Positions 37,741 through 50,472 of a stretch of 64,000 nt of DNA are shown one piece after another; the first letter of the stretch is position 1, and the number at the start of each line of letters is the position of its first letter. Both the position numbers and the translations under genes were made by a program. A model generated the notes under the pieces. That model made no database searches. It had not been told where the DNA came from and was given only the letters and a program-made list of their open reading frames with translations. Source of the DNA: Callaeas wilsoni (lineage: Eukaryota > Chordata > Aves > Passeriformes > Callaeidae). Location of the stretch: positions 30,755 through 94,754 of the forward strand of contig VWPU01003193.1 of the NCBI GenBank assembly GCA_013398955.1, written 5' to 3'.

Positions 37741-40700
37741 TTTCAACCATGCTGGCACCAGGGCTGCCCTGTAGTTCCACTCTCAAGAAGTCTGGGTGCA
37801 ACAACAACAGAAGTGACCAAGCTCAGAGCTGCCATGCTGCTGTGAACATGTTAGAAGAGCTGGGTTTGGGGACAGCTTTTCAAGCATGTCTCACTTAAAG
37901 GCAGATTTACATGCTCATCATCAAGCACTTTGCATCCTGACACACATGGCCAGAATGGCCAGAGAGGTCAGAAACCAGAGTCCTGTACATTGGATGCTGA
38001 AATGGGATTTGCACTCCTTCCAAACTGACTATGTACCAACGGTGTTCCCTGGGTAAGCTTGTCAGAAGAAGAGTTTCCATAGGGTTTAGGCTTGTGAGGT
38101 GTGATGGTCTCTGCCACTAGCCAAGGTATTTTTCAAATGTACCTTTCTCATTGGCATTTCTCTGCTTAAAAATGGCTTTAAGGTTGCTTCAGCCTGCCAG
38201 TGCTTTGGAATCCTATTATTCCTCCCAAACATATGTCAGGAAATAAAATAATTCTAGAGAACAGCAAATAACCAGTAATGATGGCATGGGGCATGCAGGA
38301 TTGAATGAGACTCATTCCCTGAGTTGAGTGGTCCATGTGACTGTTTTGTACCTCTTATCCATCAATAATAAAGCATCCTAAAGTATCCTGAAGTATGCCT
38401 ACTACTCTAGGTAGAGAGTACTGCCTATTCTTCTGGATTTCAGCTCTCGTCAGGGACAAAGCAGCAATTCATAGGATTTCTGGAGGGAATGTAAAGCTTT
38501 ATGCCACGGAATTTATTGTAATGATATGCTTTCAAGAGATGAAAGCTACAATTGAAGAGAAGTTTGAAATCTCCAGACTGAAGGATCCTAACCACTAACC
38601 CATCATATATAGGCTTTTAAGCTGTTTCTAGTCATCATTACTACAAAGATCTGAAAAATCCCCTCCATGCTGTTTACGCTATGAGATTGTGATGATCCAT
38701 ATGGCATTGGTGACATACTGACATATGTTGTAGCATATGTTGTGAAAACTTCTGAGCTGCAATCTTCCCCTGAGGAGTAAGACGAAAGACGATGGAGAGG
38801 CAGGGAAGAATGTGCATCTTCAAGCACAATGAATGCCTTCTCCTGCTTGAGTGTTTGTGGTTTTGGTAAATGTTTCTTTAAGTCTGTGGCATCTTTTTAA
38901 GATTTTCAAATCTCTTTTCTGTCCTTCATGTCTACTCTGACCTTTTTGTGAAGGAGTTTGCCAATGCTCGCTCCTCTCCCCAGCATCCCTGGAATGGGGA
39001 TTCCCCTGTTCCTCTCTCCATTCTCCCTCTGATACTTTTTGGTCTTTTTTCTGTTCTCTCCCCTGCACTTCCCTGTATCTTCTCGCCTCTCTTTTAAAAG
39101 GCTAGAGTGTGTTGCTGCCTCCTAGTTCACTGCTTTCCCTCTGCGGGACAAGAAGGAGGGGAAAGGGTGTCACAAGGAGGAAGGGGTGTAGGGAAAGGAG
39201 CCATGCGACACAGAGTGTAGGGTGGGATAGGAGTGAGGGCTTTGACCGGAAGTGGACCACCAAAATTCAAAGCTGTCTTTGCAATACAGGGACCTAAACA
39301 CTGTTCATGAGCTGAGGACTGTCATACCCCAATAGGATTTTCAGTATTGTGTCCTCTGGGAATACGCAGAAGTATCTAAAATTTCTCAGCAGCTCAAAGG
39401 TAAAAGATGACAGCAATTAAGACTGGAAAGTGGACCTGAAATACAAAATTCAAAACAGAGGGAAATTAAAACCTCTGAACATTTTCCATGCAACTATTAT
39501 TTTCTGAGACAGATTTTTCAGAACACACTTTGGTTTTCCATATGATGGCTGAGACCATGACTCTCATTTTTGTTAGAGTTCTGTGTTTGGGCTTCCCACC
39601 CTGCTGAAATTATTGTATGTTACACAATCAACATATGATAGATTCATTGCTGCTAATCAACCAATTTGTTTAAAGCTATATTTTTTCCTGACACAGAAGG
39701 TGACAAAGGTTTAAATTTAAAACTAGCTTTCAGACATTTTAACAATATACTTGTCCAGAAAAATGTGTGATAACTCCCATCAATGTTGAAAATTTGACTC
39801 CTCCATCTCTCATTGTGAATCTCTCATAGATGTATATATTTAGTTTTGTTATCTGATATTCTCCCCAGTTCTTGTGTCACTTGGTTTCCAAAAAATAATT
39901 TTAAATTTTAAATAATTAAAAACAGAGGGATGACTGGAAATGTTTTTCAGAGTTGGAAATAATTTTTACTTTGTCAACTTCTTTGCTTCCTGGATGGGTG
40001 TTTATTTATTTGTTTGTATGTTTGTTTGTTTTGTCTACCACAACATCTCTTCACACAGCTAGAGTATACTTGCTGTGATGAGAAACACTCTAGAGAGAAA
40101 GGCTCGAAACTGGTTTGTATCCATGGGCCAAATATTTTGTGGGAATGACTGATCTCACTTTGACCTTCCTGTTATTTGATTCTAAGTTCTCCAAGCTCAG
40201 GTTTTCAAAGCATCAGAGAAGTGACAAACACAACATTTTAGAGAAGATAATAGAATAATAAGTGCACTCACTTTTCATCAAGTTAGTTTTCTGCAGTAAT
40301 CATTCTTGAGCCCAAAGAAGCCTGTTACTTAAAACACCCATCTCTGGAAAACTAAGCTTCAATGTGAAAATGAAATATTCCAACACTCCAAATTTTGTGT
40401 AGACTTTCACAGAGGCACGTTTGCTCTTTTGTCACTTCATCATCTGTGGCTGATTGAAAACTCATCTCCAACCTCTTCATTCTCTGAGAATAATGGGAAA
40501 TTCATCTCCTTTAGAAACTTCTGTCACCTTCTAAAATTTCCTCTTTTTTTAAACTATTGCTTCCTTGCTCCTATCCCTGATTTTAAGCTGTCTTTGTTCC
40601 ACTCATGTCCTACTGACTCAGCTGTGTGCTGTTTCTGTGGTTCCCCACTCTTAAAAATGCTTTTCTGGGCCCATCAGCTACATTGCATTGTATTTTCTCT

Positions 40701-41728
40701 TCCATTCTCATAAATCTGTTGAGCAGTTCAGCCTTTCTGACAATTAAGCACATTAGGATCCTCCAGTCACAGTCATTCCTTGGTTTTTGGCTTCCTTCAC
40801 TCACTGCTGAATTTCATCCTTCTCCTGTTTTTCTAGTCTATCTTTGAATAGGGAGCAGCTGTAGATACATGTAATTAATTGTCCATGTAACTCATATCTG
40901 ATGATAAAAGGGGGAGGAGGCCATGCCAAGCATTTTTCCTGTCTACTGCTCTGTGAGAGAGTCACTCTCAATGTAGGCAGTGTAAGGCCTGTTTCAAATG
41001 CAAGCAGAGTCCGAGGGAGTCACAATAACTTCAGAGAACTCTTGAGTTTGACAGTACCTGAGGCGTGATATGTTATTGTAAAATGATGAAGTAATAGATC
41101 TGTATATGTAAAACATTGATTAAGCTACATGCCATTCTATAACTGCAAGCACATGAATGGAAAAAACATAATATGTGTGGGTTCTGGAGATGCCACTGTC
41201 AGGGAAAACTGATGGAAAGGAGATTGTGTATAACAGATACAGTGTAGGCTTAGATATTTGACACAGTCTTTCCAAGATCACTCTGAAGTGAGATTTAAAA
41301 TATCCACAGTAAATATGTGTTTACACAGGATTAAGCAACAAACATGTTCTCTTCTTTTATCTGCATCTCAATTAATGAATAAAACATTTGAGTTTTGCCT
41401 CTTTTTCCCTGAAGAATCTCAAAGAATTACATCAACATATGAGCAGTGAAGCTTTGAAAACTTAAGTAAAGAGATCTCTATCTAAGGATTTTTAAATAGA
41501 ATTTTTCAGAGGGTTAATTATGTTTTATTGAAAAAGAAAAATCATTACTGGGAGCCGTAGTAATGTAAAATTATATTGAGGAGTTGATGACTTGGCAATC
41601 ATAAGTGACTCTCAAGTGTCTTGCCACACTGGAACCCCCTGAGGGGGTGAATGCTTGTTACTGTGCTCACTGGCTGTGCAGTTCATGGATTGGTGGGTTT
41701 TGTCATCCTTTAAAAATAAATACCTTTC
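37741..41728. other. Intergenic, 4.0 kb, no supported gene
   Basis: AT-rich sequence with scattered purine-rich patches (about 38820-39200). No exon pair or named repeat seen. Confidence 0.55.
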
Positions 41729-42319
41729 TGTTTTGGTTTCAGCTACAGTAGAGTTAATTTCTTCTCAGCAGCTGTTACAGTGCTGAGATTTGGATTAAGA
41801 ATGAGAATGGTACAGATAACACACTGAAGTTTTGGTTTTCTACTAAGTTGTGTTTATCCTGAGTAAAGGACTTATTCAGTGTCTGGTGCTCTGACAGCGA
41901 GTAGGAACACAAAAGAAACTGGGAGAGATCACAGCTGGTACAGGTGGCTTAAACTGGCCAAGGGATATCCCACACCATAGAACACCATGCACAGTGTATA
42001 AACTGGGGGGAGTTACCCGGAAGAGCAGCTGATCTGGGTGTGGGAACACAGTGTGGCAGCCTTCAGTGCGTAGTGAGCAGTTGCATTGTGCATCACTCGT
42101 TTTTTACTTTTTACTACCATTATAATTATTTGCCATTATTACTGTATTTTATTTTCAATTTATTAAATTTCTTTTCAATCATTAAACTGTTCTTGTCTCA
42201 GCCTACAAATCTTACCTTGATTCTCCCCTTCATTTTACAGAGGGAAGGTGAGAAGGAGAGAGTGGAGGTTGAGCGAGTGTCTGTGTGGTGCTTAATTTTC
42301 AGCAGGGCCTAAAACCACA
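41729..42319 (+). mobile_element. Solo ERV LTR (family A), sense, second copy
   Basis: It starts tgttttggtttcagctacag and is alignable end to end with the copy at 35282-35847, at roughly 80% by eye. TATAAA lies at 41997-42002 and a canonical ATTAAA at 42181-42186. It ends ctaaaaccaca. The 5.9 kb between the two family A copies holds no retroviral genes, and the first copy has its own target duplication, so these are two separate solo LTRs, not one provirus. Confidence 0.83.
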
Positions 42320-42536
42320 TCGCCCCTCTTCCCTCTAATATGTGAGCTGTAGATATAATTTCCACAGATCAATTCAGTTGTGTTACTGTAATTTGGTTTT
42401 GCTTTCATTTTTAATTCTGCTTGCCAAAGAAACTGAACATTCTGCTGTCATTTGGGCAGGGACTAGAAAGAAATGAGTGAGTGGAACAAATAAAGTGGGT
42501 GAAGTGAAAGAAAGGTTGCAGAATTGAGTAGGAGCA

Positions 42537-44210
42537 TGTGGTGGGTTGGAAGCTGGCCAAAGGCCAGTACACTCACGAAAAATCATTTATTCATTTTCCT
42601 CTGCAACAGCTGAGCAGAGGAGGGGAAGGAACAGCTTTAAAAACTTCATGGGGTGAGATAAGGATTTGGAGAAAAAACACCTAAAGGGTAAAACAGGCTC
42701 AAGACTTTAAGAAAGTATAAAGAAAAATTTATTAACAGAATTTTTTTTAAAAACGGTAATGAGAATGAATAAAAACCTTTAGAACACCTCACCCCCCCCG
42801 TACCCCTCCAGCCCTTCCTTTCTTCCGAGTGACAATGCAGGGAGACAAAATATGGTGTTTTTAGTTTGTCACCAAGTAAATCTTCCTTCAGTTCATTTAG
42901 ATAGAGGAGTCTCTTTACTATGCCATGGGGTCCCTCCCATGGGCGACAGCTCTTTGTGAACTTTTCCAGCGTGGTTCAAAATTTCATGAGAGTGGTTCCC
43001 GCCCAAAAAGCCTGCTGCAACGTGAGACCCTCCCACGAGCACAGCAGACTTCCCACAACTGCTTTTTTCCTTGTGGGCCAAGAAGTTCATGGGGTGCAGT
43101 CTTTTAAGGATGTGCTGCCCTAATATAAAAGCAAGAGTTTACTTCTTTCTCTGGAGGCAAGGGTTTTCTGTCTCTCTGTTCAAGCCTTTTATAACAGCTT
43201 CTCAGTATTTACATGCTCCAGCGTAAGAACCATTCTCCTCACGGGCTGTGGGTGAATTCTGCATCCCTCCATGCACATTATGAATGACAGGGAAATAGTT
43301 TGTTGTATTATAGTCCTCACCATGGCTTGCAGAAGAATCTCAGCTCCGATGCTTGGCGAACCTCCTCCTCCCCCTTTTGTATTGACCTTGGTGTTACCAT
43401 GTTGTTCTCTTCACGTGTTTTAACTTTTTTCTTTTCTCGGACTCGGGAGGGAATTGGTGTTTGTAGGTTCATTTTTTTGAAGTTTTATCAATTGGAAAGT
43501 TTTTATAGAGTTCTGCAGCACTGAAAAGTTAATTCCATCTGGGCTCAGCATAGGGCAACTACACGCCATGCCGCTTACTGCTGGTCATGTGATCTGTACT
43601 GGCACCACGCTGGCCACCGCGGTGTCGGCTCCATTCAGTGCCTCCCTTCATATGAGGCGCCAGAAAGGAGAAGCAGCTGCTGCCATTTCTGTCCCTCTGC
43701 CTGCGGTGTGGCAGGCTAGAAGTGGCCAGGCAGGCAAAGTCCATCGCTGGCTGTGCCAAGATGGTGGTGGTCACATGGCTGCTTTGGCCCTGGCCACTCT
43801 CAGGCACAGGCTGTGGGGCCGCTCCCGGTGCCAGCCACGAGGCTGCTCGTGGCGCCAGGATGGCTACCTCCACCCCCCAGCAGCACAATGTCAGCAGCTG
43901 TGCCGGGAAGGGCCCAGCTGCCCCAGCTGGGAAGGGGCCCAGCCGCTCCCAGCAGGCCCGGGCACTCCCTCACCCATGAGAGGACAGGAAGAAAGGGAGC
44001 TTCCCACGTTTTTTCCTTCCTTAAATATGTTATCACAGAGGCGTTATCAGTTGTCTAACTGGTCTAGCAGTGTGTCTATACTCAGAGCCAGCCAGCAATT
44101 GGATTTTCCTGACACAGAGGAAGCTTTTAGCACCTCCTCACAGAGAATCACTTCCGTGGCTTGCCCTTTTTCCCTCATCACCAAAAATCAACCCATACGA
44201 AACCACCACA
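42537..44210 (-). mobile_element. Long solo ERV LTR (1.67 kb) with perfect 5-bp target duplication
   Basis: Starts tgtggtgggttggaagctgg and ends aaaccaccaca on the + strand. It is related to the LTR at 26475-27685 but longer and more diverged. On the minus strand a TATA-like TATTTAA lies opposite about 44021-44027 and an AATAAA opposite 42728-42733. GAGCA occurs directly on both sides (42532-42536 and 44211-44215). An open frame of 225 codons at 43568-44245 runs past the LTR end and is not a gene. Confidence 0.85.
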
Positions 44211-44215
44211 GAGCA

Positions 44216-45180
44216 TTAAACTTCAATCAGAGAAGAAACTATTAGGACAATAAATAATTCAAAACCCCAGGAAAACAAGTGCAAGCTGCAATTACACATA
44301 CCAATTTTTTCCCTATGCATTAAACCTCTTTCTATGGTATTTTTCCCTGTGAGGAAAAAAATTACAAAAGGATAGCAAAGGTTCCAGATTAAGAAAATCT
44401 TGGGCCAGTTCTGGCCTACACAAATTGAATGAAAACCTTCAGTCCCTTGCTGTGAGCAATCTATATATATGGTAAGTAAGAAGGCCAGAAGGAGCTGCTT
44501 GTCTCAGAGTAATAGGAGTATCTTTCTAAACTATTAACTGGGAAATACAGTGAAAGGGTTCCGTCTGGACACCCTGCCTTTCAACTTCGGGAGAATTTGA
44601 TTAAGGTCAATTAAAGCATTTCTTTGGCATACTTCCAATAATCTATCACAACTGCCACTATCTAGTATTTTGCACACTAGAGAAAAAGACTCAATTTTGC
44701 ATCTTGAACAGACTATTTTGATAGTTCTGAAACTTCTCCAAACATGTTTCGAGGTCAAGAATTTGTTGAAATGATTTTTTCCTCAGAAACACTTTTTGGT
44801 TTGAGAAATTAGCATTTTATGGGAGGAAAAGGGTGCTTTGAATAATTCCAGGCTCTATATACTTAAGGAACAATATTTAATTTGAAAAAGCTAGTGCTAA
44901 TTTGGATTTGCTAATATGAATGTAGAAGCCTTTTACCGCTGTTTCAAAGCTAAGACTTTGTAAACAAATGCTTTATAGACTTCACGAGTAATGATTCTTG
45001 TTACTCACTCTGATCAATACAGGAAAGCCATAGATATGTTTATTATTAAACAAATAATGCCTGTTGAAAAAGTTTATCTATTTGAGGTTTTCAGTAATGG
45101 GGAGATACAGATTTAAGCCGTCCGGAAATGCCTTTGCAGATAGATGACAGGATGTTGGATATGTGCAGTCTCAACCAGGA
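44216..45180. other. Intergenic, 1.0 kb
   Basis: No gene or repeat recognised. The part next to 45180 may be further decayed sequence of the LINE fragment that follows. Confidence 0.5.
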
Positions 45181-45450
45181 TCATGCCAAATGTCTTGGTT
45201 TGTCACCATGTTCAAGACCACGGTGAATGTTGCACAGGAAACGGAACTCAAGAGTTTCTTTGAAGATTTTGTAGAATTTATATGGGAAACTATCCAGTCT
45301 AGCTGTTTTCCCATAATTCAGTGAATCAATGGTCTCCTCAACTAGTGCTTTTTCTATGTCAGCCCTTTGTGTATGTAAGCACCTGGGGCACTTGGACGCT
45401 GTTAAGGAGTGCATTAATTTCATTTTTATGTGCATCAGAGTAGTCATTTT
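45181..45450 (-). mobile_element. Fossil of an L1/Tx1-type LINE reverse transcriptase, antisense
   Basis: On the minus strand one frame reads ADIEKALVEETIDSLNYGKT then ARLDSFPYKFYKIFKETL (about 45363-45240). This is the pattern E-I/V-x-x-x-I-x-S-L-x-x-G-K-(S/T)-x-x-x-D-x-F-P-x-x-F-Y-K that opens the RT domain of L1-clade elements. Just upstream, in another frame, is DAHKNEINALLNSVQVPQVL, resembling the L1 linker before RT, so there is a frameshift. CR1 elements have a different sequence at this place. Decay and short length limit certainty. Confidence 0.55.
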
Positions 45451-47707
45451 TCAGGTATATATCTTCACAGACCGGCCTAAAGGCTTTACCTTTTTTGTTT
45501 GCTTCAAGTTATTTCCTTTTATCTTGAATTTAAATGGACTTGGCTTTATTATTGTTGCTTTATTTTCTAAGTGTACATTCCAGGTATTTTCACTGTGTGT
45601 TGTCTGTTTTCCAGTGCTGCTCTCTTAAACACTAATGTACAGCATAGTCTACATTGGGACTGAAGGCAATTTTTTTCTGTAAAAGCTGTAAAATGGAAAA
45701 TTTGTCTGTCCACCACAATAATGTGTCCTTGGGTTTTACATTTCACAAATCACAATTTGAGATGGATCAATAATTGTTGGCATTTCTATAAAAATCTGCA
45801 TTTCAGGAACTTAAAGCACTTAAAAAATCCCCATGACCAGAGGCCTGAGAATGCCCTGAAAATGTTAGTAGTACTGTGGTGTCTTATTTCCTCCCACATG
45901 CAGGGCTACATGAACATACTTTCAAACAGAAAGCAGCACAGGCAACTCATTGTACTTTGGCTGCAGTACTAGGACTGGAATAGAAAATGCAGATGTGGTT
46001 GTCTACAGTCCATGCACAACACCTAAGAAGAAGATTGAAGAGGTTCATTTGTGGGATTTAGGGGAAGAAGGGTTATACCTAGGTCAGTTTGGGAGCTGAG
46101 GTTTTTGGATTAGAGTTATTATACAGCAGTAGCAGAGTAAGGAAAAGCAGTTGTAGGGAAAAAAACCTTGTTATTTCTTTGAACAATATTATTTCAACAA
46201 AAATCATTTAATTAGACCTTTCTCATTATGTCTATAGTATACGAATGCTATATGCATGTTATTTTCTGATGCTCAGCTCCTTTCACTTATTTTTTTAGAT
46301 GCAACTTCAAATTACTTGTCATTTCTAATCAGTTATTCAAACTCCAAAAGTTTCATTGGAAGCTTTCAAATGAAAGCTGATCCACTTACCGAAAAAATGA
46401 TATGGCTGAAAAACAAAAATAAAAATAAAAGGTAGAGGGAGAGAGAAAAAAATTCTTTTTTTTTTTAGTTTAAATTCTTGATTTGAAAACAGCTGCTGAA
46501 AATAAAAGTAACTGGGTCCAGAGACCCATAAAAAACCCCTTTTTTGAAGTCTGAGAGACTTGGAAGATCCAGCTTAAATAATTTATTTCTTGGTCATATT
46601 TCTTTACTTTGAATGATGTATCATATTTGGAATAGAAAGCAGTTGATGAGCAATGTCAGCCTTAGATGTGGCTAATGAAAAGTATTACCTTGAGGATGTT
46701 TGCTAAATTGAACTTAGTGGTTAGGTTCAGGAAATTCACACTTTTGCACTGAAATATATTTGCTTCACCCTAATAGAAACCATGCTTTAATATCTGTTGC
46801 TGAGGTTTCTAGGGCAATGATTTCTGCAGCCCTTATGCTCAACTGATTTCTTCCTTGTGAATTTACTTGCCTGTGGTACTTGTACTCCTGCAACTTTGCT
46901 GCAGGATGTAACTCACACAGAACAAAGAGTAAATCTCAAACTTTTCCCTGAGGGTCCAGTGTTTATACACTCGCTGGTTTTCTTCTCTTTCAAATACTAC
47001 TCTAAGATGCATCCAGTACTAATACTGACATTGTTTATTCCCTGTTATGAGAATTGTAGGACTGAAAGCTTATCCTTTGTGTATTTGTTTATTTGTCAAA
47101 CTGGGGGATCATTGTCTCTGAAATATAAGTATTTTGTAACAATCATAGTGCAGGTGAAGCTCTATTTAGTGAACTTGCAAACTGAGGAGGGACTGAGAAA
47201 CAGATCACTGAACAAATAGCACCGTGCAAAAATAAAAGAAAAAGAAGAAAAAAAATTTAAAAGGGAGGAAATTACCACTTTAAAATACACCACTTCCCAG
47301 GAAAATTCCAGCTTTTGATGACTCTTTGTCCAGAAAAATCCATTTACTAAGCTGAACAAGACTCTCTTTGCATGTTGTGGCTGTCTATTCCAAATGGCTG
47401 ACTGCCAGCAGTTTTGCTGAGAGTGGGAGCCATCTGATATTGCACCACAGAAAAAGAGAGCGGGTGCGTCAGCAGGACGTGAGGGATCAGAGAACCAAAT
47501 GGCATTCAGAGCACAGCAGTTTGAGAGACAGCACAAGTTAAACAAAAGGATGATTTTGTTGGTAACCATCTTTTATCCAATGGGCTGCTTTTAAGCTCTA
47601 AAAATGTAAAAGATGTGCTTATTAGTTACAACTTATTAAATAAAGGCTCAAATAGCTCCAGTCTCAGTCAAATGGTCCTTCAACACAGGAGTAAAGGAGG
47701 AAGAGAC
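45451..47707. other. Intergenic, 2.3 kb
   Basis: No gene recognised. A short (AAAAT)n-like patch lies near 46420. The first 170 bases may continue the LINE fossil upstream. Confidence 0.5.
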
Positions 47708-48043
47708 AATCACAGAATTAACTAGGTTGGTAAAGATATCTGGGATCATGGAGTCCAACCTATGACTGATAACCACCTTGTCACCTAGACCATGACGCTG
47801 AGAGCCACATCTAGTCTTTTCTTAAACACCTCCAGGGATGATGACTCCACCACCTCCCTGGGCGGCCCATTCCAATGCCCAATCACCCTCTCTGTGAAGA
47901 ACTTTCTCCTAATGTCCAGACTAAAGTTCCCCTGATGCAGCTCAAGACTGTGTCCTCCTGTCCTGTCACTGGTTGCCTGGGAGAAGAGATCTACTCCCAC
48001 CTGGCTACACCCTCCTTTCAAGCAGCTGTGGAGAGACCTTACA
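47708..48043 (-). mobile_element. CR1 LINE 3' fragment, antisense
   Basis: The minus strand keeps an open frame (about 48021-47785) with the end of CR1 ORF2: [20 protein letters not shown] followed by [13 protein letters not shown]. The 3' UTR then runs to aatcacagaatt at the left. It is 5' truncated near 48043 (gtggagagacc). Confidence 0.9.
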
Positions 48044-49058
48044 TATCTTTCTTTTCAGGGCCTATGACACAGCGCTGGATTACCCTGCGCTGTGTGTTAG
48101 CCCCACCTTGCACTTTCCTCAGAGCCAGACTTCAACACAATGCACTCACAACACTTCATATTTTCTAACCTAGATGACTTTCCAAGTCCACTTCTCTCTG
48201 TCTGAACAGTAGCAAAACTTCCCATCAGATAGTGTACTTGCATATACATTTACTATAACTCGAGCATTTACTACATGGTTGACATAAATCTTCCTCTTCA
48301 CCAGCTGAAACCTTACCCATCCTCACTGTGACCCTCTAGATGTGCTAGCTTGCTCTCTATACTAGATATTAAACCCTGCACCAGGTTTTGGGCTCAGCTT
48401 TGTAAGTCCTCCATGCTGCAGTGAGGTTGCTGGTGTCAGTCAGCTGTGGGCAGGCCTCTGGTGCCTCCCATATCACATCCAAAGGAGCAGCATGTTCTTT
48501 TATGAGTCAGCATGGAGAAATCACAAAACATCTGAATTTATTAAAGCATCTGATTTACAAATGCCAGTGGCCACCAACACTGGCAAGGGCTTGCTCCTCA
48601 CACACGTGTAAGGCTGACCTGCCTGGCCAACTGAATTAGAAAAAGCTCTTGCTTGACTCTGCAGTGAGGACACTCCACTTGACATTACAGTCTGTCAAGT
48701 TAGGACCATTTACACAGCTCTGTGCAATATTAGTGAGACCTCAGTCGTTTCCATTACCAAAGAAAATGTTTCCAGAACTGGGGAGGGGAGAGTACCTTGA
48801 CTTTTCTGCAGTCATTATTTTAAAATTATTGTAGTCAAAATCATTAAAGTCTTTGAAACAACAACTTTCATACACTTCACATGGTGACTATTTATGAGGA
48901 AAATACAATTTCTATATCTTGAACAGAAAAAAAAGCAGAATTTCAATAAAATTACTCAATGTGGGTAACATTTTTATTTCTCATAACTCATGCTGTTAGT
49001 AGTGAACTCTGCTGAGTAATAACAGAAACTTCAGCATGTCAAACATTAATTGCCATCA
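48044..49058. other. Intergenic, 1.0 kb
   Basis: No gene or repeat recognised. Confidence 0.55.
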
Positions 49059-49591
49059 TGTGAGTTAACCCTGGTAACTAGTTAAGTATCACACAAATGT
49101 TTTCTCACTTTGCTCCCTCTCTCAGTGGAATAGGGAAGGAGCAAAAGAAGTGTATTGGCAAAGAACCTCTTGGATCCAGCTAAAAATTGTTCAATAAGTG
49201 AAGAAGGAGTGGAAGAAGAAAGAAATACATTGAAACAAAACAAGTGGTGTAAAACCACTCACCACCTCTCACAGGCAGACCGAAGCACAGTATGGCCAAC
49301 TCTCTAAATCCCCTCCTCTTTGTTTCACTGCTGCCTGTGGCATGATATGATGTGGAATATCTCCTTGGTAACTCAGCTCATCTGTCTCGTTATGTCCCCT
49401 CTCAGCATTCTGCCCACCCGCAGCCCCCTCACCGGGGTGGCAGAGGGAGAAACAGAGAAGCCCTGGATCTTGGGAAAACACTGTTCAGCAAGGTAGTTGT
49501 GTTATCAGTATTGTATTGGCCACAAATCTAGAACACAGCACTGTACAAGCTGCGACGAGAAAATTAATTATATCCCAACCAGACTCAGTAC
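49059..49591 (-). mobile_element. Decayed solo ERV LTR (family A related), antisense
   Basis: Starts tgtgagttaaccctggtaac and later has ttttctcactttgctccctc, ...acagcactgtacaagctgc... and ...aattaattatatcccaacca, in the order expected for a reversed family A LTR. It is older than the other copies. Both edges are approximate. Confidence 0.65.
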
Positions 49592-50355
49592 TCTTGGGTT
49601 TTTATTATCTCCACTGCCAATTTCCTTGACTGATTTTCTGTAGCTTAAAAGGGAGACACCATCACATTTTCTCTGACTAAGGGGATTGCAGTGCAAAACT
49701 GCTTTGGTCCCTCCAGAATTCATGGCACAAGTCCCACAGTAGCCGTAAGACCAAGCCCATTAACAGTAAAATCCATATCATACTCAGAGCTACCAACAGT
49801 TCCACAGAGGGTGAGGGATTGGAGTGCAGTGAATAAACCCTCAGCTGGTCCTGACCAGCTAAAAAAAGTTAAACTGAAATGTGCTTTCTGCTGATAATAG
49901 TTGCTCCAGATTCAGAAAGCACCATGTCATTCCCTGGAGGAGGTAGGCTCTGACATAAGGCAGACATTGCCGAACAGTCTCTAAGAGGCAGGCAGCACAC
50001 CTCCTTTCTGTTTAACACAGTATCTTTTCTGAGATGACCCCAAGCTGCACACTTTACCAGTGTCGTCCAGTCAACTGGTCTCCAGTTGCTGACTGGAGGT
50101 CCTACACAGCCATGAGTAGAAACATGTGTTTCAACATGGAGAGCTCTTCCCCATGAGGACCAATGTCTAAGCATCGTTGCAAGAAGGGCCCCAGTGACAA
50201 GGACCATTGAGGTGTTGTGTAAGGGCATTCAAGGATATGAAATTTTTGTGCCAAAGTACTAGCCTGTATCTTCACTGTACCACTTGTCTAATTTTGTGTT
50301 CTTTTATATATTTGGTATTAATTTGTGTCAATTTTAGTGGGACATGATCATTTAG
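49592..50355. other. Intergenic, 0.8 kb
   Basis: No gene or repeat recognised. Confidence 0.5.
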
Positions 50356-50472
50356 GGACATTTTGGAATGAAAGCTGAAATTACCTGTAATGAGGTGGCA
50401 CTAATAAATGAAAGCCGACCCATCGCTGAAGCAAGGCAGTGCAGTATTCAGGCTCTAGAAATGTGTGCTCAG
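50356..50472 (+). other. Exon-like open segment (candidate, unknown transcript)
   Basis: Thirty-nine open codons (GHFGMKAEITCNEVALINES then RPIAEARQCSIQALEMCAQ), phase 0 at both ends. They lie between an acceptor-like tttag with a tattaat branch-point-like word upstream and a good donor CAG|GTAACA. The composition looks protein-like, but no relative is recognised. It could be an exon of an unknown gene, a lncRNA exon or chance. Confidence 0.2.

Noticed and set aside
35282..42319. A 7-kb provirus bounded by two family A LTRs
   Set aside because: The left LTR has its own target duplication, the two LTRs are only about 80% alike, and no retroviral gene sequence lies between them.
43568..44245. 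Open frame of 225 codons (+), longest in the window
   Set aside because: Nearly all within the solo LTR bounded by GAGCA duplications, and it runs out across the LTR edge. No domain; frames on both strands are open because the stretch is GC-rich.
47785..48021. Minus-strand 78-codon 'hypothetical protein'
   Set aside because: It is the end of CR1 ORF2, a frequent false gene in bird annotation.
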